From positions 124,001-188,000 of the forward strand of contig JBGALI010000008.1 in assembly GCA_044223975.1 (NCBI GenBank): DNA of 64,000 nucleotides. Direction: 5' to 3'. The translations under genes were made by a program, and so were the position numbers. The notes under the pieces were generated by a model. It was given only the letters and a program-made list of their open reading frames with translations. It did no database searches and had not been told where the DNA came from. Shown here in pieces: positions 19,504-27,478 of this stretch (positions within the stretch are counted from its first letter, which is position 1; each line of letters starts with the position of its first letter). Source of the DNA: CAZCPB01 sp044223975 (lineage in GTDB: Bacteria > Planctomycetota > Phycisphaerae > Phycisphaerales > UBA1924).

Positions 19504-20424
19504 TCACGCGTGGGCATGCTCGCGCCGCGCGATCGGGACCTCGACCACCGCGGGCGTGTTCTCGCTCGCAGCGTGCGGCTTGACCAGGAGGCCGCGGTAC
19601 TCGCCGTAGGCCTGGGGGTGGCTCTTGTGGTCGCTGATGCGGTCCTTCACCACGCCGTACCCCTCGCTCGCCAGGAGCGCTCGGAGCGTGACCTCGCTGA
19701 AGGGGTTGGGGTGCATGTGGTCGCTGTAGTTCATCAGGTCGACCAGCAGCCACATCATCCCGCCTGGCTTGAGCAGGCGCCAGATTTCCTTCACCACCGC
19801 CCGCGGCTCGTCCACGTGGTCGAGGCAGTTCTCAATGACCACGATGTCGGCGAAGCCCGACGGCAGCGGCACGCTCTCGCCCGGCGAGGCCAGGTACGTG
19901 ACCTCGTCGCAGAAGCAGTCCTTGGGGAGCAGGTCCTCGGAGGTGTAGCCGTCGGCGAGCGGGTCGATGGCCACCGCCCGCTTCCAGTGAGCCGCGGCGA
20001 TGGACGGGTAGGGCCCCGCCCCGATCTCGACAACCGACCGAGCCGCGCACCAGGCCGCCAGTTCGCCCGCGCCACGAAGCCCAAGGAACGAGGCCAACTC
20101 GTCGAGGCGTTCACGCTGCCAGCGGCCGTAGACCTCTTCGAAGGTGCCCCCCAGAGCGCGCTTGGCGTCGTGCTTCACAAGGTGCTGCCAGAACGCCAGT
20201 TCGTCGCGGTACTTGGAGGTGAGGTGGGGGAGGTGCCGACCGTGGGCATCGACGGCGTGCCCGTGCAGCCCGCCGCGCCACTGGCCGAAGGCGTTCTTGG
20301 AGCCCGCCCCCGATTTGACCTCCGAGAGCGTCAACTCGATCCGCTCGAGGCGGTGGGTGACGTCGACGAGGCCCGGGCGCATGAAGCGGAACATCGCGTT
20401 CTTGAGGGATGCTTTGAGGCTCAC
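19504..20424 (-). CDS. class I SAM-dependent methyltransferase
   Basis: 306 residues. The central Rossmann methyltransferase fold shows motif I VVEIGAGPYPSIAAA, an acidic residue in AVAIDPLAD, and motifs IV-VI IVVIENCLDHVDEP...WRLLKPGGMMWLLV, typical of the Methyltransf_11 group. The N-terminal ~100 residues (DVTHRLERIELTLSE; HLTSKYRDELAFWQHLVKHD) are seen in methyltransferases of glycan or lipid biosynthesis, but the substrate is unknown. The gene is convergent with mfd, separated by 24 bp, with no clear terminator between them. Confidence 0.88.
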   Translation of the reverse strand: MSLKASLKNAMFRFMRPGLVDVTHRLERIELTLSEVKSGAGSKNAFGQWRGGLHGHAVDAHGRHLPHLTSKYRDELAFWQHLVKHDAKRALGGTFEEVYGRWQRERLDELASFLGLRGAGELAAWCAARSVVEIGAGPYPSIAAAHWKRAVAIDPLADGYTSEDLLPKDCFCDEVTYLASPGESVPLPSGFADIVVIENCLDHVDEPRAVVKEIWRLLKPGGMMWLLVDLMNYSDHMHPNPFSEVTLRALLASEGYGVVKDRISDHKSHPQAYGEYRGLLVKPHAASENTPAVVEVPIARREHAHA

Positions 20425-20621
20425 GGGTTGATATTAGCGGGCGATTTGCGCCGACCAAGTCCGATTCTTTCACGGAGAACCGGGAGCCGCGGGGGCGGGA
20501 GCGGCTTCAAGATCGAGACCGCGGCCACGGTCAGGTCGGCATGGTCGCGGGTGAGTCCCCTCGCCCATGACTTCGTTCATTTCTCCCGCGATTCCGGCCT
20601 CGAGCGGTGACGCGATTCTCA

Positions 20622-20648
20622 TTGCAGGGAACTCTCCCTTGCTAGAAT
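20622..20648 (+). promoter_or_regulatory. candidate sigma-70-type promoter for phoU
   Basis: TTGCAG and TAGAAT are separated by 15 bp, 65 bp upstream of the phoU start. The -10 is good but the spacing is short, so this is only a candidate. Most of the 289-bp interval 20425-20713 otherwise shows no gene. Confidence 0.4.
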
Positions 20649-20713
20649 CGCCGGAGCATCGGGGGAAGATGTGAACCTGCCGCTGTGACTTTTGCACCGC
20701 CAAGGATCGCGCG

Positions 20714-21442
20714 ATGGACTTCTTCGAGCCCCCCAGCCCCGAACCCGGACCGCACCCGCCGTTCAGCTTTGATCGGCGCCTTGTTCACCTCAAACGCCGC
20801 CTCGTGCGTGAGGCCACGCTGGCCATCGGGATGCTCGAAGCCGCGCTCGACGCCCTGTGGCGACTGGACCGCGAGGCCGCCCGCCAGGTCAACCGCGACG
20901 ACGATCGGATCGACCTCGAAGAGGTGCAGATCGAGCAGGAGTGTTTCAACATCCTGGCGCTGCACCACGCCTTTGCGCGCGACTTCCGCGTGGTGACCTT
21001 CATCCTGAAGGTCAACAGCGATATCGAGCGCGTCGCCGACCACGCCTGCTCCATCGCCAAGGTCGCCGTGAAGATCCGCGGCGACGACCCGCCCCCGTGG
21101 CCCACCGCGCTCCGCGAACTGGGCGAGCGCGTGCCGCTGATGTGCCACGACCTGATGCGGGCGGTCCTCGATGAGAACGTCGACGCGGCCCGCGCGCTCG
21201 TGCAGGCCGACAAGACGATCGACTCGCTCGACAAGCAGCTTTTCACCGAGGCGGTCGAGATGATGAAGGCCGGCCACCCCCTCGACGACGCGCTGGTGAA
21301 CGGCCTGCTCATCTACCGCATCGGGCGCGAGCTTGAGCGTGTGGGCGACCTCATGACCAACGTCGCCGAGGACGTGATGTACCTGGCGACGGGCTCGATC
21401 GTGCGCCACTCCGTGAAGTTCAAGGCGGCGCGAGTCGGATGA
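20714..21442 (+). CDS. phoU: phosphate signalling complex protein PhoU
   Basis: 242 residues, all helical. It has two tandem PhoU repeats, each with the acidic metal-binding signature: DDRIDLEEVQIEQECFNIL...RDFRVV...NSDIERVADHA, then DKTIDSLDKQLFTE...IGRELERVGDLMTNVAEDV. PhoU represses the Pho regulon through PhoR and PstSCAB and controls phosphate uptake. No pst or phoBR genes are adjacent, so it is an orphan copy here. ATG 20714 is the natural start. Confidence 0.95.
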   Translation: MDFFEPPSPEPGPHPPFSFDRRLVHLKRRLVREATLAIGMLEAALDALWRLDREAARQVNRDDDRIDLEEVQIEQECFNILALHHAFARDFRVVTFILKVNSDIERVADHACSIAKVAVKIRGDDPPPWPTALRELGERVPLMCHDLMRAVLDENVDAARALVQADKTIDSLDKQLFTEAVEMMKAGHPLDDALVNGLLIYRIGRELERVGDLMTNVAEDVMYLATGSIVRHSVKFKAARVG

Positions 21443-21559
21443 GCGGTGCGGCGGCCGGGGCGCGAGCGAGTGCCGGAGCCCTTGCACGCGTTGGACTTGT
21501 CCGTGCGATTGACCGGCCCGCGCGTCCGTACGCACGAAGCGACCCCGCCCGCAAGCACC

Positions 21560-22015
21560 ATGGATAATTCATTCGTTATTTCGACCGACCCTTCCTGGCT
21601 CGACGTGGACGCCGTGCACGCGTACCTCACCCGCTCGTACTGGGCGACCGGAATCCCTCGGGATGTGGTGGCGCGGTCGCTCGCCAACTCCATGTGCTTC
21701 GGCCTGTATCACTCCGACGCGCACGGCAAGTCGCGCTCGCAGGTCGGCCTGGCCCGTGTCATCACGGACCGGGCCACCTACGCGTACCTCTGCGATGTCT
21801 ACGTGCTGGAGGAGCACCAGGGCAAGGGCCTGGGCAAGCGCCTGATCAGGGCGATCATGGAGCACCCCGAACTGCAGGGCCTTCGCCGGTTCGGACTCTT
21901 CACGCGCGATGCCCACGGCCTCTACGCGGGCTTCGGGTTCACGCTTCTGTCCCAGCCCGACCGGGCCATGGAGCGGCGCAACCCCGGCGTCTACTCCCGT
22001 CTCGGGCCACCATGA
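21560..22015 (+). CDS. GNAT-family N-acetyltransferase
   Basis: 151 residues from ATG 21560; the in-frame upstream extension to 21446 is compositionally odd and lacks homology. It contains the GNAT acetyl-CoA site, VYVLEEHQGKGLGKRLIRAIMEHP (Q/RxxGxG/A motif), preceded by the LARVITDRATYAYL beta strands and followed by GLYAGFGFT. It belongs to the group annotated as predicted acetyltransferases of small molecules; the acceptor is unknown. It lies 117 bp downstream of phoU on the same strand. Confidence 0.9.
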   Translation: MDNSFVISTDPSWLDVDAVHAYLTRSYWATGIPRDVVARSLANSMCFGLYHSDAHGKSRSQVGLARVITDRATYAYLCDVYVLEEHQGKGLGKRLIRAIMEHPELQGLRRFGLFTRDAHGLYAGFGFTLLSQPDRAMERRNPGVYSRLGPP

Positions 22016-22125
22016 ATCTCGTGGCATTCTCCTGAATCCGGCCCGCCGGCGCCGCCGAAATGCTGGTCGAACCCGGCCCCACGCACGGAGCGATCGGGGT
22101 TTCGGAGGTTCGCGTGTTTCTCTCT

Positions 22126-22150
22126 GAGTCCCGCGACCGGTTCGCGACTC
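22126..22150 (+). other. hairpin in the leader of the fasciclin gene
   Basis: GAGTC and CGCGA on the left pair with TCGCG and GACTC on the right around a CCGGT loop, with one bulged base. It ends 5 bp before the ACGGAGG ribosome-binding site of the following gene. It could stabilise the 5' end or modulate translation; it has no U-tract, so a terminator is less likely. Confidence 0.4.
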
Positions 22151-22161
22151 TCTAACGGAGG

Positions 22162-23139
22162 ATGCTCATGCTGCGCGCTTCGACTGTTGCTTCTGCGTTC
22201 GCCCTCGTCACCCTCGCCGGGTCTGCCCTGGCCCAGGGCACCTGTCCTGAGCAGGCCGCCCAGTGCCCCGCGGCACAGGGAGCGGCGCAAGTCTCCGTCG
22301 TCCGCACGTCCCTGCGCCACGCCGAGAAGGACATCGTGGACACGGCCGTCGCGGCCGGCAAGTTCAACACTCTTGCCGCGGCGCTCAAGGCCGCCGGCCT
22401 CGTGGACACCCTGAAGGCCGACGGTCCGTTCACCGTCTTTGCCCCCACCGACGAGGCGTTCGCCAAGCTCCCCAAGGGCACCGTCGAAATGCTCCTCAAG
22501 CCTGAGAACAAGGCCAAGCTCACGGCCATCCTGACCTACCACGTGGTCAACGGCGCGTGGACGGCGGCGGATGTCACCAAGCTCAACAACGCCGTCACGC
22601 TCAACGGGCAACGGGTGGAGATCTCCGCCAAGGGCGGCAAGGTCATGATCGATGGCGCCACCGTCGCCATGGCCGACGTCAAGGCCAGCAACGGCGTCAT
22701 TCACGCGATCGACACGGTGCTCATGCCCAGCGACAAGGACATTGTGACCACCGCCGTCGCCGCCGGAAAGTTCAACACGCTCGCCGCCGCTCTCACCGCC
22801 GCCGGCCTGGTCGAAGTGCTCAAGGGGGATGGCCCCTTCACGGTCTTCGCGCCGACCGACGAAGCGTTCGCCAAGCTCCCCAAGGGCACCCTCGAAAACC
22901 TGCTCAAGCCGGAGAACAAGGACAAGCTGGTCGCGATTCTCAAGTACCACGTCGTCAGCGGGCGCGTGTACTCGGGTGACGCGGTCAAGGCCGGCAAGGC
23001 CGCGACGCTGCAGGGCTCGAGCGTGGTCATCACCAGCGCCGGCGGCGTCATGATCGACAACGCCCACGTGGTCGGCGCCGACCTGGACGCGTCCAACGGC
23101 GTCATCCACGTCATCGACGCGGTCATCATGCCCAAGTGA
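22162..23139 (+). CDS. exported protein with two fasciclin (FAS1) domains
   Basis: 325 residues starting at ATG 22162 after ACGGAGG, with a signal peptide (ASTVASAFALVTLAGSALAQ). Two FAS1 domains (residues ~54-188 and ~190-325) each show the H1 motif GPFTVFAPTDEAFAKLP and the H2-type ILTYHVV/ILKYHVV and VIHAIDTVLMP/VIHVIDAVIMP. The halves are close copies, including at the DNA level, so an internal duplication is recent. FAS1 proteins mediate adhesion and matrix or membrane contacts. The strong leader, strong hairpin terminator and biased codons suggest high expression. Confidence 0.93.
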   Translation: MLMLRASTVASAFALVTLAGSALAQGTCPEQAAQCPAAQGAAQVSVVRTSLRHAEKDIVDTAVAAGKFNTLAAALKAAGLVDTLKADGPFTVFAPTDEAFAKLPKGTVEMLLKPENKAKLTAILTYHVVNGAWTAADVTKLNNAVTLNGQRVEISAKGGKVMIDGATVAMADVKASNGVIHAIDTVLMPSDKDIVTTAVAAGKFNTLAAALTAAGLVEVLKGDGPFTVFAPTDEAFAKLPKGTLENLLKPENKDKLVAILKYHVVSGRVYSGDAVKAGKAATLQGSSVVITSAGGVMIDNAHVVGADLDASNGVIHVIDAVIMPK

Positions 23140-23226
23140 GTCGTACCCCGCGCCGGGCCCTGGCGGCACGGCGCGTTCCCGTCCCCCCAACTCCGGCGGT
23201 GTGTTCCTCCCGCTGGACGATTGTGG

Positions 23227-23255
23227 CGGGGCCTGTCCGACACGGGCAGGCCCCG
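23227..23255 (+). terminator. strong hairpin downstream of the fasciclin gene
   Basis: A 12-bp stem (CGGGGCCTGTCC with GGGCAGGCCCCG, one G-T pair) closes a 5-nt loop, about 87 bp after the fasciclin stop. The following T-run is weak (TCATTGGTT). It is the only clear structure in the gene-free stretch 23140-23504, whose remainder presumably holds the promoter of the sigma gene. Confidence 0.65.
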
Positions 23256-23504
23256 TCATTGGTTCGAGATCACTGCCCCTGGTCCCCCGCACGGTGCGTC
23301 ATGCGTTTGGTGATTAACCAACCCCCGCGGCAAGCCGGCCTCGTGCTTGCCCCAGGGGTGGCGCTCGCCGATGTGCTGCCGCGCGGGTACCATCGCCCTC
23401 ACCGCGGGTGTGGCGACGCGATCCGCGGCACCCGGCGTCCGGCGGCAAGCGTTTCGCAAAGACGCTGCCGCGCAAGTGGTCTGTCACAGGAGCCAGCCCG
23501 CCCC

Positions 23505-24095
23505 GTGTCCGAAGGACTCCTCCAGCGTGTGGGCCGAGGGGATGCCCCGGCCGTCCGCGAATGCCTCGACCGCTACGGCGGCTTGGTGTGGTCGCTGGCG
23601 CGCCGGTTCACCTACAACGACGCCGAGGCCGAGGACGCGGTGCAGGAGATCTTCGTCGAAATCTGGCGCAACGCCGCCAAGTACGACGCGGCCATCGCGT
23701 CGGAAACGGCCTTTATCGCGATGATCGCCCGGCGCCGACTGATCGACCGCCGGCGCCGCGCCGAGCGGCGTCCGGAGCGTCAAGCCGCGCCGGAGGTGCT
23801 CGCCGCGGAAGAGGACGACACACCGGACCGATCAACTCTGAGCGAGGACGCGGCACGGGCGATGGACGCGCTCAAGGCCCTCAGTCCCGAGCAGCAGAAG
23901 GTCCTGCGGCTTTCGATCATGCACGGCCTGAGCCACGACAAGATCGCGACCTCGACCGGCCTGCCGATGGGCACGGTCAAGACGCACGCCCGGCGCGGGC
24001 TGATCCGGCTCCGGGAGATTCTGAAGTCGGGGCTGTCGGGGAACGGCGCATTCAGTCAACCAGCGGCAGTCGCGCCGGGGGAGGGCGCACGATGA
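23505..24095 (+). CDS. ECF-type RNA polymerase sigma factor
   Basis: About 196 residues. I prefer GTG 23505 (CAGGAG upstream) because homology begins there. Region 2 is CLDRYGGLVWSLARRFTYND...AEDAVQEIFVEIWRN and region 4 is LSPEQQKVLRLSIMHGLSHDKIATSTGLPMGTVKTHARRGL. The stop overlaps the start of the next gene (ATGA), so it is translationally coupled to its probable anti-sigma factor. It is closest to the SigK/RpoE-like ECFs that pair with RskA-type anti-sigmas. It probably senses envelope stress. Confidence 0.92.
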   Translation: MSEGLLQRVGRGDAPAVRECLDRYGGLVWSLARRFTYNDAEAEDAVQEIFVEIWRNAAKYDAAIASETAFIAMIARRRLIDRRRRAERRPERQAAPEVLAAEEDDTPDRSTLSEDAARAMDALKALSPEQQKVLRLSIMHGLSHDKIATSTGLPMGTVKTHARRGLIRLREILKSGLSGNGAFSQPAAVAPGEGAR

Positions 24096-24931
24096 GCGGT
24101 CCTGCTCCATCCCACAACGAGTCCCGACTGCTGGAACTGCTCGCCGACCGCGCCCTCTGCGGCCTGACCGAGAGCGAACAGCGCGAGCTCGAGGCGCTCT
24201 GCCAGGAGCACCTGGCCTCGCCCACGTGCCCGCTTGAGTTCTGCGAACTCGACGCCGCGGCCGCGGAAGTTGCGGTGGCGTGCTCCGGTTCTGATTGCCC
24301 GGCCCCGCCCGCGTCGGTGCAGGCCAGGCTGAGCCGCGCCGCCGACGCGTGGTGCAAGGACCACTGCTCGGTCGTGGGACGCATCGAGCCGGGGAGCGCT
24401 GGCGTCAAGAGATCTTCGGGCGCTCTGGCGTACCTCGGTTGGCTTGCCGCGGCCGCGTGTCTTGCCATCGCAGTCTGGGTGTCGCGCGCACCGACGCCGC
24501 CGAGCGTCGGCGAGCGTTACGCCGCGTTCAAGACCGCCGCCAAGGACGCCGTGTCGGCCCCGTGGGGGCCGTTCAATTCGCTCGACGGCAAGAACGAGCC
24601 GCCGGAGCAGTCGGGCGTCACGGGCGAGGTTGTGTGGAGCGAATCGAAGCAGACCGGGTTCATCACGTTCAAGGGTCTGAAGCCCAACAACCCCAGCGCC
24701 GAGCAGTACCAACTCTGGATCATCGACAAGCGAGGGATCAATCAGCGGATCAGCGGGGCCCTGTTCGATGCCAAGCCTGATCCCAGGACCGGTGAGGTGG
24801 TCGTCGCGATCGAGCCGCGGATCGCGGTGGACAATGCAGCTATCTTCGCCCTGACCATTGAGAAGCCCGGCGGCACTTGGGTTTCCGACACTAAGCGGCG
24901 CGTGGTGCTGGCGCAGGTCAAGGGCGGTTGA
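24092..24931 (+). CDS. RskA-type anti-sigma factor
   Basis: 279 residues. The N-terminus is a helical anti-sigma domain (LLADRALCGLTESEQRELEAL). One membrane segment lies near residues 110-130 (LGWLAAAACLAIAVWV). The C-terminal extracytoplasmic RskA domain has the usual GEVVWSESKQTGFITFKGL and YQLWIIDK motifs. It binds and restrains the sigma factor encoded just upstream (ATGA overlap) and releases it after a signal from outside the cytoplasmic membrane, by analogy with the family. Confidence 0.9.
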   Translation: MSGPAPSHNESRLLELLADRALCGLTESEQRELEALCQEHLASPTCPLEFCELDAAAAEVAVACSGSDCPAPPASVQARLSRAADAWCKDHCSVVGRIEPGSAGVKRSSGALAYLGWLAAAACLAIAVWVSRAPTPPSVGERYAAFKTAAKDAVSAPWGPFNSLDGKNEPPEQSGVTGEVVWSESKQTGFITFKGLKPNNPSAEQYQLWIIDKRGINQRISGALFDAKPDPRTGEVVVAIEPRIAVDNAAIFALTIEKPGGTWVSDTKRRVVLAQVKGG

Positions 24932-24958
24932 ACCGCCTTCCGGACGTTCTCCGTGCCG

Positions 24959-24988
24959 TTGAACCCGCGTGAATCGTCCGGCTATACT
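24959..24988 (+). promoter_or_regulatory. promoter of the tRNA-Val gene
   Basis: TTGAAC and TATACT are 18 bp apart, ending 41 bp before the tRNA. This is the best sigma-70-type match near a stable RNA gene here. The antisense integrase reading frame stops within it (24982-24984). Confidence 0.7.
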
Positions 24989-26394
24989 CTGCCTGTGCGC
25001 GGGCGGCGGCGTCCGGGCTCTGAAAACTTGGGCGATTGGCGCAGTTGGCTAGCGCGCATGCATGACACGCATGAGGTCACTGGTTCGAGTCCAGTATCGC
25101 CCACTTTCCCACTTTCCACCGGATCACACCCGGCACCAACACCCACCAATTCCGCAGGGTTTTGGGGGTTTTCGGTTTCGGCGTGGTCGCCCGTGGTGTC
25201 GCCCGGGCGCGCCTGTGTTGCCGGATTTGCTGCCGCCTTGCCCTTGCTCGCCGCCATATCGAAATGGGCGTCCCGGGTTTGCAGGTAGTGCCGGGCCGCG
25301 ATCAGCGGGGAATGACCCAGCCAGCCCGCGACGACGTGGGCGGGGAACCGCTCCACCCAATCGGTCGCGCACGATGCCCGCATGTTGTGGAACAGCCGGG
25401 GCCACGCCGTCACGCCGGCGCTCGTGACGATCTTCTCAAACGTGGTCCGCAGGTTCATCGCCGGATCGCGCAGCCGGGGGACCACCGCTTCCACGCCCAC
25501 TTCGGCATGGTCGAACAGGTCTTGGAGAATCGGGCGCAGCTCGGGGGCGATCGGCACCACCCGCACCGCGTGGCCTTCGTGCCCGGCGGTCTTGGGGCTT
25601 CGCACCATGAGCCGGCCGCGCTCCCAGTTCACGTCACCCCACCGCAGGGCCACGATTTCCGACGGGCACCGCAATCCGGCGAACCGGGACAGGGCGACGA
25701 TCGCCCGCCACTGGTCATCGGGGCACGCGGCCAGGATCGCCCGGATTGATTCGACCGTGACGTAGAAGGCGCGATCGGGGTTCGATTGCGAGCCGGCCCG
25801 CAGTTCCGAGAACGGACTGGCGACGATCAGCCCCCAGCGCACCGCCCGCTTGAAGATCGCTCGGGCGACGTGTACCCGCTTGGCGATCGTTGCCGGGGAC
25901 AGTTGCTTCGTGGCTTCCGTCCCGTCTTTCCGCTTCACCTTCACCGGCTCGCCGATCGCCTTCCGCCAGCCGTCCGCGTCCGCCGGCGTGATCTCCCCCA
26001 GCGGGGTTCCGACCTTCAAGTGTTGGCGCAGGCTGTCGGTCGTCTGCTTGTACGCCGCCTTCGTGGTCGCCTTCACCGCCGCCGCCGCATCGAAGCGGTC
26101 CAGCAGATTGCCCAGCGTCACCACCTCTGTGCCCTTGCGGGGTTCGGTCAATCCGAGCGCGACCACCCGGGCGTGGATTCGGTCGTCGATTTGTTCCAGC
26201 CACCGTACCCCGTCGGGGTGAAGGGTCGTCCCGAGCCGGTGCGCCCGCAGCACGCACTCAAACCCCGCGAGCGCCGCGCGGGCATCGCGCTCCGTGCATT
26301 CGCCCAGTCGCAGGGATTTCTGCTTCCCCGCCGCGTCACGGAACAGAATGCGCTTCAACTCGCCCCGCTCGCCTTCGCGTCCGATGCCTGCCAT
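24982..26394 (-). CDS. tyrosine recombinase/integrase whose 3' end crosses the att site
   Basis: 470 residues in the integrated state. There is an N-terminal arm/SAM-like region (residues ~80-190, TLGNLLDRFDAAAAVKATTK). The catalytic domain has the first Arg in FAGLRCPSEIVALRW, Lys in RSPKTAGHEGHAVRVVPI, HNMR (HxxR box), GHSPLIAARHY with the Tyr nucleophile candidate in HYLQT. After residue ~430 the frame passes through the att core (KVGDTGLE) and continues into chromosomal antisense-tRNA sequence to a stop at 24982. Crossing the core makes the C-terminus dependent on the integration state (see findings). It lies 3 bp downstream of the XRE gene, so one operon. Confidence 0.93.
   Translation of the reverse strand: MAGIGREGERGELKRILFRDAAGKQKSLRLGECTERDARAALAGFECVLRAHRLGTTLHPDGVRWLEQIDDRIHARVVALGLTEPRKGTEVVTLGNLLDRFDAAAAVKATTKAAYKQTTDSLRQHLKVGTPLGEITPADADGWRKAIGEPVKVKRKDGTEATKQLSPATIAKRVHVARAIFKRAVRWGLIVASPFSELRAGSQSNPDRAFYVTVESIRAILAACPDDQWRAIVALSRFAGLRCPSEIVALRWGDVNWERGRLMVRSPKTAGHEGHAVRVVPIAPELRPILQDLFDHAEVGVEAVVPRLRDPAMNLRTTFEKIVTSAGVTAWPRLFHNMRASCATDWVERFPAHVVAGWLGHSPLIAARHYLQTRDAHFDMAASKGKAAANPATQARPGDTTGDHAETENPQNPAELVGVGAGCDPVESGKVGDTGLEPVTSCVSCMRASQLRQSPKFSEPGRRRPRTGRV
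25030..25103 (+). tRNA. tRNA-Val (anticodon GAC)
   Basis: A full cloverleaf is present. The acceptor GGGCGAT pairs with ATCGCCC, the D arm is GCGC/GCGC, the anticodon stem CATGC/GCATG encloses loop ATGACAC (anticodon GAC at 25064-25066), the variable loop is AGGTC, and the T arm ACTGG/CCAGT encloses TTCGAGT. The discriminator is A and CCA is not encoded. Its last 21 bases (25083-25103) belong to the attachment core of the integrative element, which regenerates the tRNA 3' end on integration. Confidence 0.95.
25083..25107 (+). repeat. attL core of the integrative element (25-bp direct repeat, copy 1)
   Basis: The 25-bp core covers the T loop, T stem and acceptor 3' strand of tRNA-Val plus CTTT. 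It is identical to 30444-30468; both copies contain TTCGAGTCCAGTATCGCCCA. Flanking bases differ immediately on either side. Confidence 0.92.
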
Positions 26395-26397
26395 ACG

Positions 26398-26958
26398 TCA
26401 CTTCCCCTTCCGTGCCCGCTTGGCGCGGATCACGATTTCCAGTCCTAGCACGCCGGCCACCCGTTCCATGCCTTCGACGCTAAGCCCGCGCTCACCGCTC
26501 AACAGCCGCGAAAGCTGGCTCCGGGCGATCCGGGCCGCGTCGGCAATCTCCGCCGGCGTGCGCCCGTCGTCGCGGATTGCTTTGCGGATTGCGTTCAGAA
26601 GTTCGGCCATATTCACGATGCTACCATGGTGATTGCCAGTTGGCAATCCAATTTGTCGGAGTTCGTCAACTGCGATTCCGCGACCGCGATCAGCCGCGCC
26701 GGGGTGCGTCGGCATCCCGAGCCCCTCCGCGACGCCCAGCCGCTCGGCCAGGATGTACGCCGCTTCCGAATCGGGGAAGGGGCGCGGCCCGCCCGTCAGT
26801 AGGTCTAGTAGCGCGGGCTTGTGCCCCCTCACGCGCGCGGCCAACTCGGGGGGAAGTGACGCCGGGCGGAAGCGCAGGCGGTTGGGATCGCTCGGATGCT
26901 GATCAAGTTCCACGACCTTTCGGCCCAGATCCAGGAGCAACCCGGGAACGGGCTTCAT
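26398..26958 (-). CDS. XRE-family HTH regulator, possibly two overlapping products
   Basis: The open frame encodes 186 residues. Residues ~1-80 resemble a TubC-like docking segment (LRFRPASLPPELAARVRGHKP and ALLDLL). The last 70 residues, starting at an internal ATG at 26610, are a complete XRE HTH (IRDDGRTPAEIADAARIARS...QLSRLLSGERGLSVEGMERV). A good promoter with a palindrome lies just upstream of that internal ATG. A 70-residue repressor read from a leaderless transcript is therefore a real alternative to the full-length protein. It probably represses the element's genes and is cotranscribed with integrase. Confidence 0.8.
   Translation of the reverse strand: MKPVPGLLLDLGRKVVELDQHPSDPNRLRFRPASLPPELAARVRGHKPALLDLLTGGPRPFPDSEAAYILAERLGVAEGLGMPTHPGAADRGRGIAVDELRQIGLPTGNHHGSIVNMAELLNAIRKAIRDDGRTPAEIADAARIARSQLSRLLSGERGLSVEGMERVAGVLGLEIVIRAKRARKGK
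26618..26647 (-). promoter_or_regulatory. internal promoter and palindromic operator before the XRE domain
   Basis: On the minus strand TTGCCA (26646-26641) and TAGCAT (26623-26618) are 17 bp apart. The -35 lies in a palindrome, ATTGCCA-GT-TGGCAAT on the plus strand (26632-26647). The ATG at 26610 lies 7 bp after the -10, which predicts a leaderless mRNA. This is the layout of an autorepressed repressor gene. Confidence 0.55.
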
Positions 26959-26990
26959 GGGGTTCCCCTTCGTCTGGCTAAGCTAGCGGC

Positions 26991-27467
26991 ATGCAAGTCC
27001 GCAGACCCGGGTGGGGTTTGATCAGATGGATGGGGCTGCGTGGGGCGGTCGTACTGCTGGCCACTTGGATCGGAAGTGCGTGGCTGTTCGTTGGCTGGAT
27101 CTACACCAGTGCCTTGGGAACGCGGAATATGTTGGGGATTTCGCGGGGCGTCTTTGTCTACGCTGAGGGCAGCTCTGGCAACCCCGCCGCCGAACCTGAC
27201 GGCTGGCACGTCCAGTTCTACCAATCGCCGCTTTCGATCATCTGGCGGTTTTCGTTCACCAACGGGCCGCCTCTTGTCATGGTCCCGCTGTGGGTTCCGA
27301 CCGCCATGTCGGCTTCTGCGGGACTCCTTGCGTGGCGGCGAATGACACTCGGTGATCGTCGCAGGCGCAAGGGTGCCTGCCCACAGTGCGGCTACGACCG
27401 CGCTGGCCTCGCCTCGGATTCGGTGTGCCCAGAATGCGGTTCGCCAGCCGCCAAGTCGATCACGTAG
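26991..27467 (+). CDS. membrane protein with C-terminal zinc ribbon
   Basis: 158 residues with two hydrophobic segments (residues ~14-38 and ~95-118). A cytoplasmic C-terminal zinc ribbon has two CxxCG knuckles: GACPQCGYDRAGL and SVCPECGSP. Small proteins with this CPxCGYDL...CPECG end are frequent in planctomycetes; their function is unknown. It is the only plus-strand gene inside the element and faces away from the XRE gene, whose start is 32 bp away. It could be cargo. Confidence 0.8.
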   Translation: MQVRRPGWGLIRWMGLRGAVVLLATWIGSAWLFVGWIYTSALGTRNMLGISRGVFVYAEGSSGNPAAEPDGWHVQFYQSPLSIIWRFSFTNGPPLVMVPLWVPTAMSASAGLLAWRRMTLGDRRRRKGACPQCGYDRAGLASDSVCPECGSPAAKSIT

Positions 27468-27478
27468 AAGGGGCGTGT

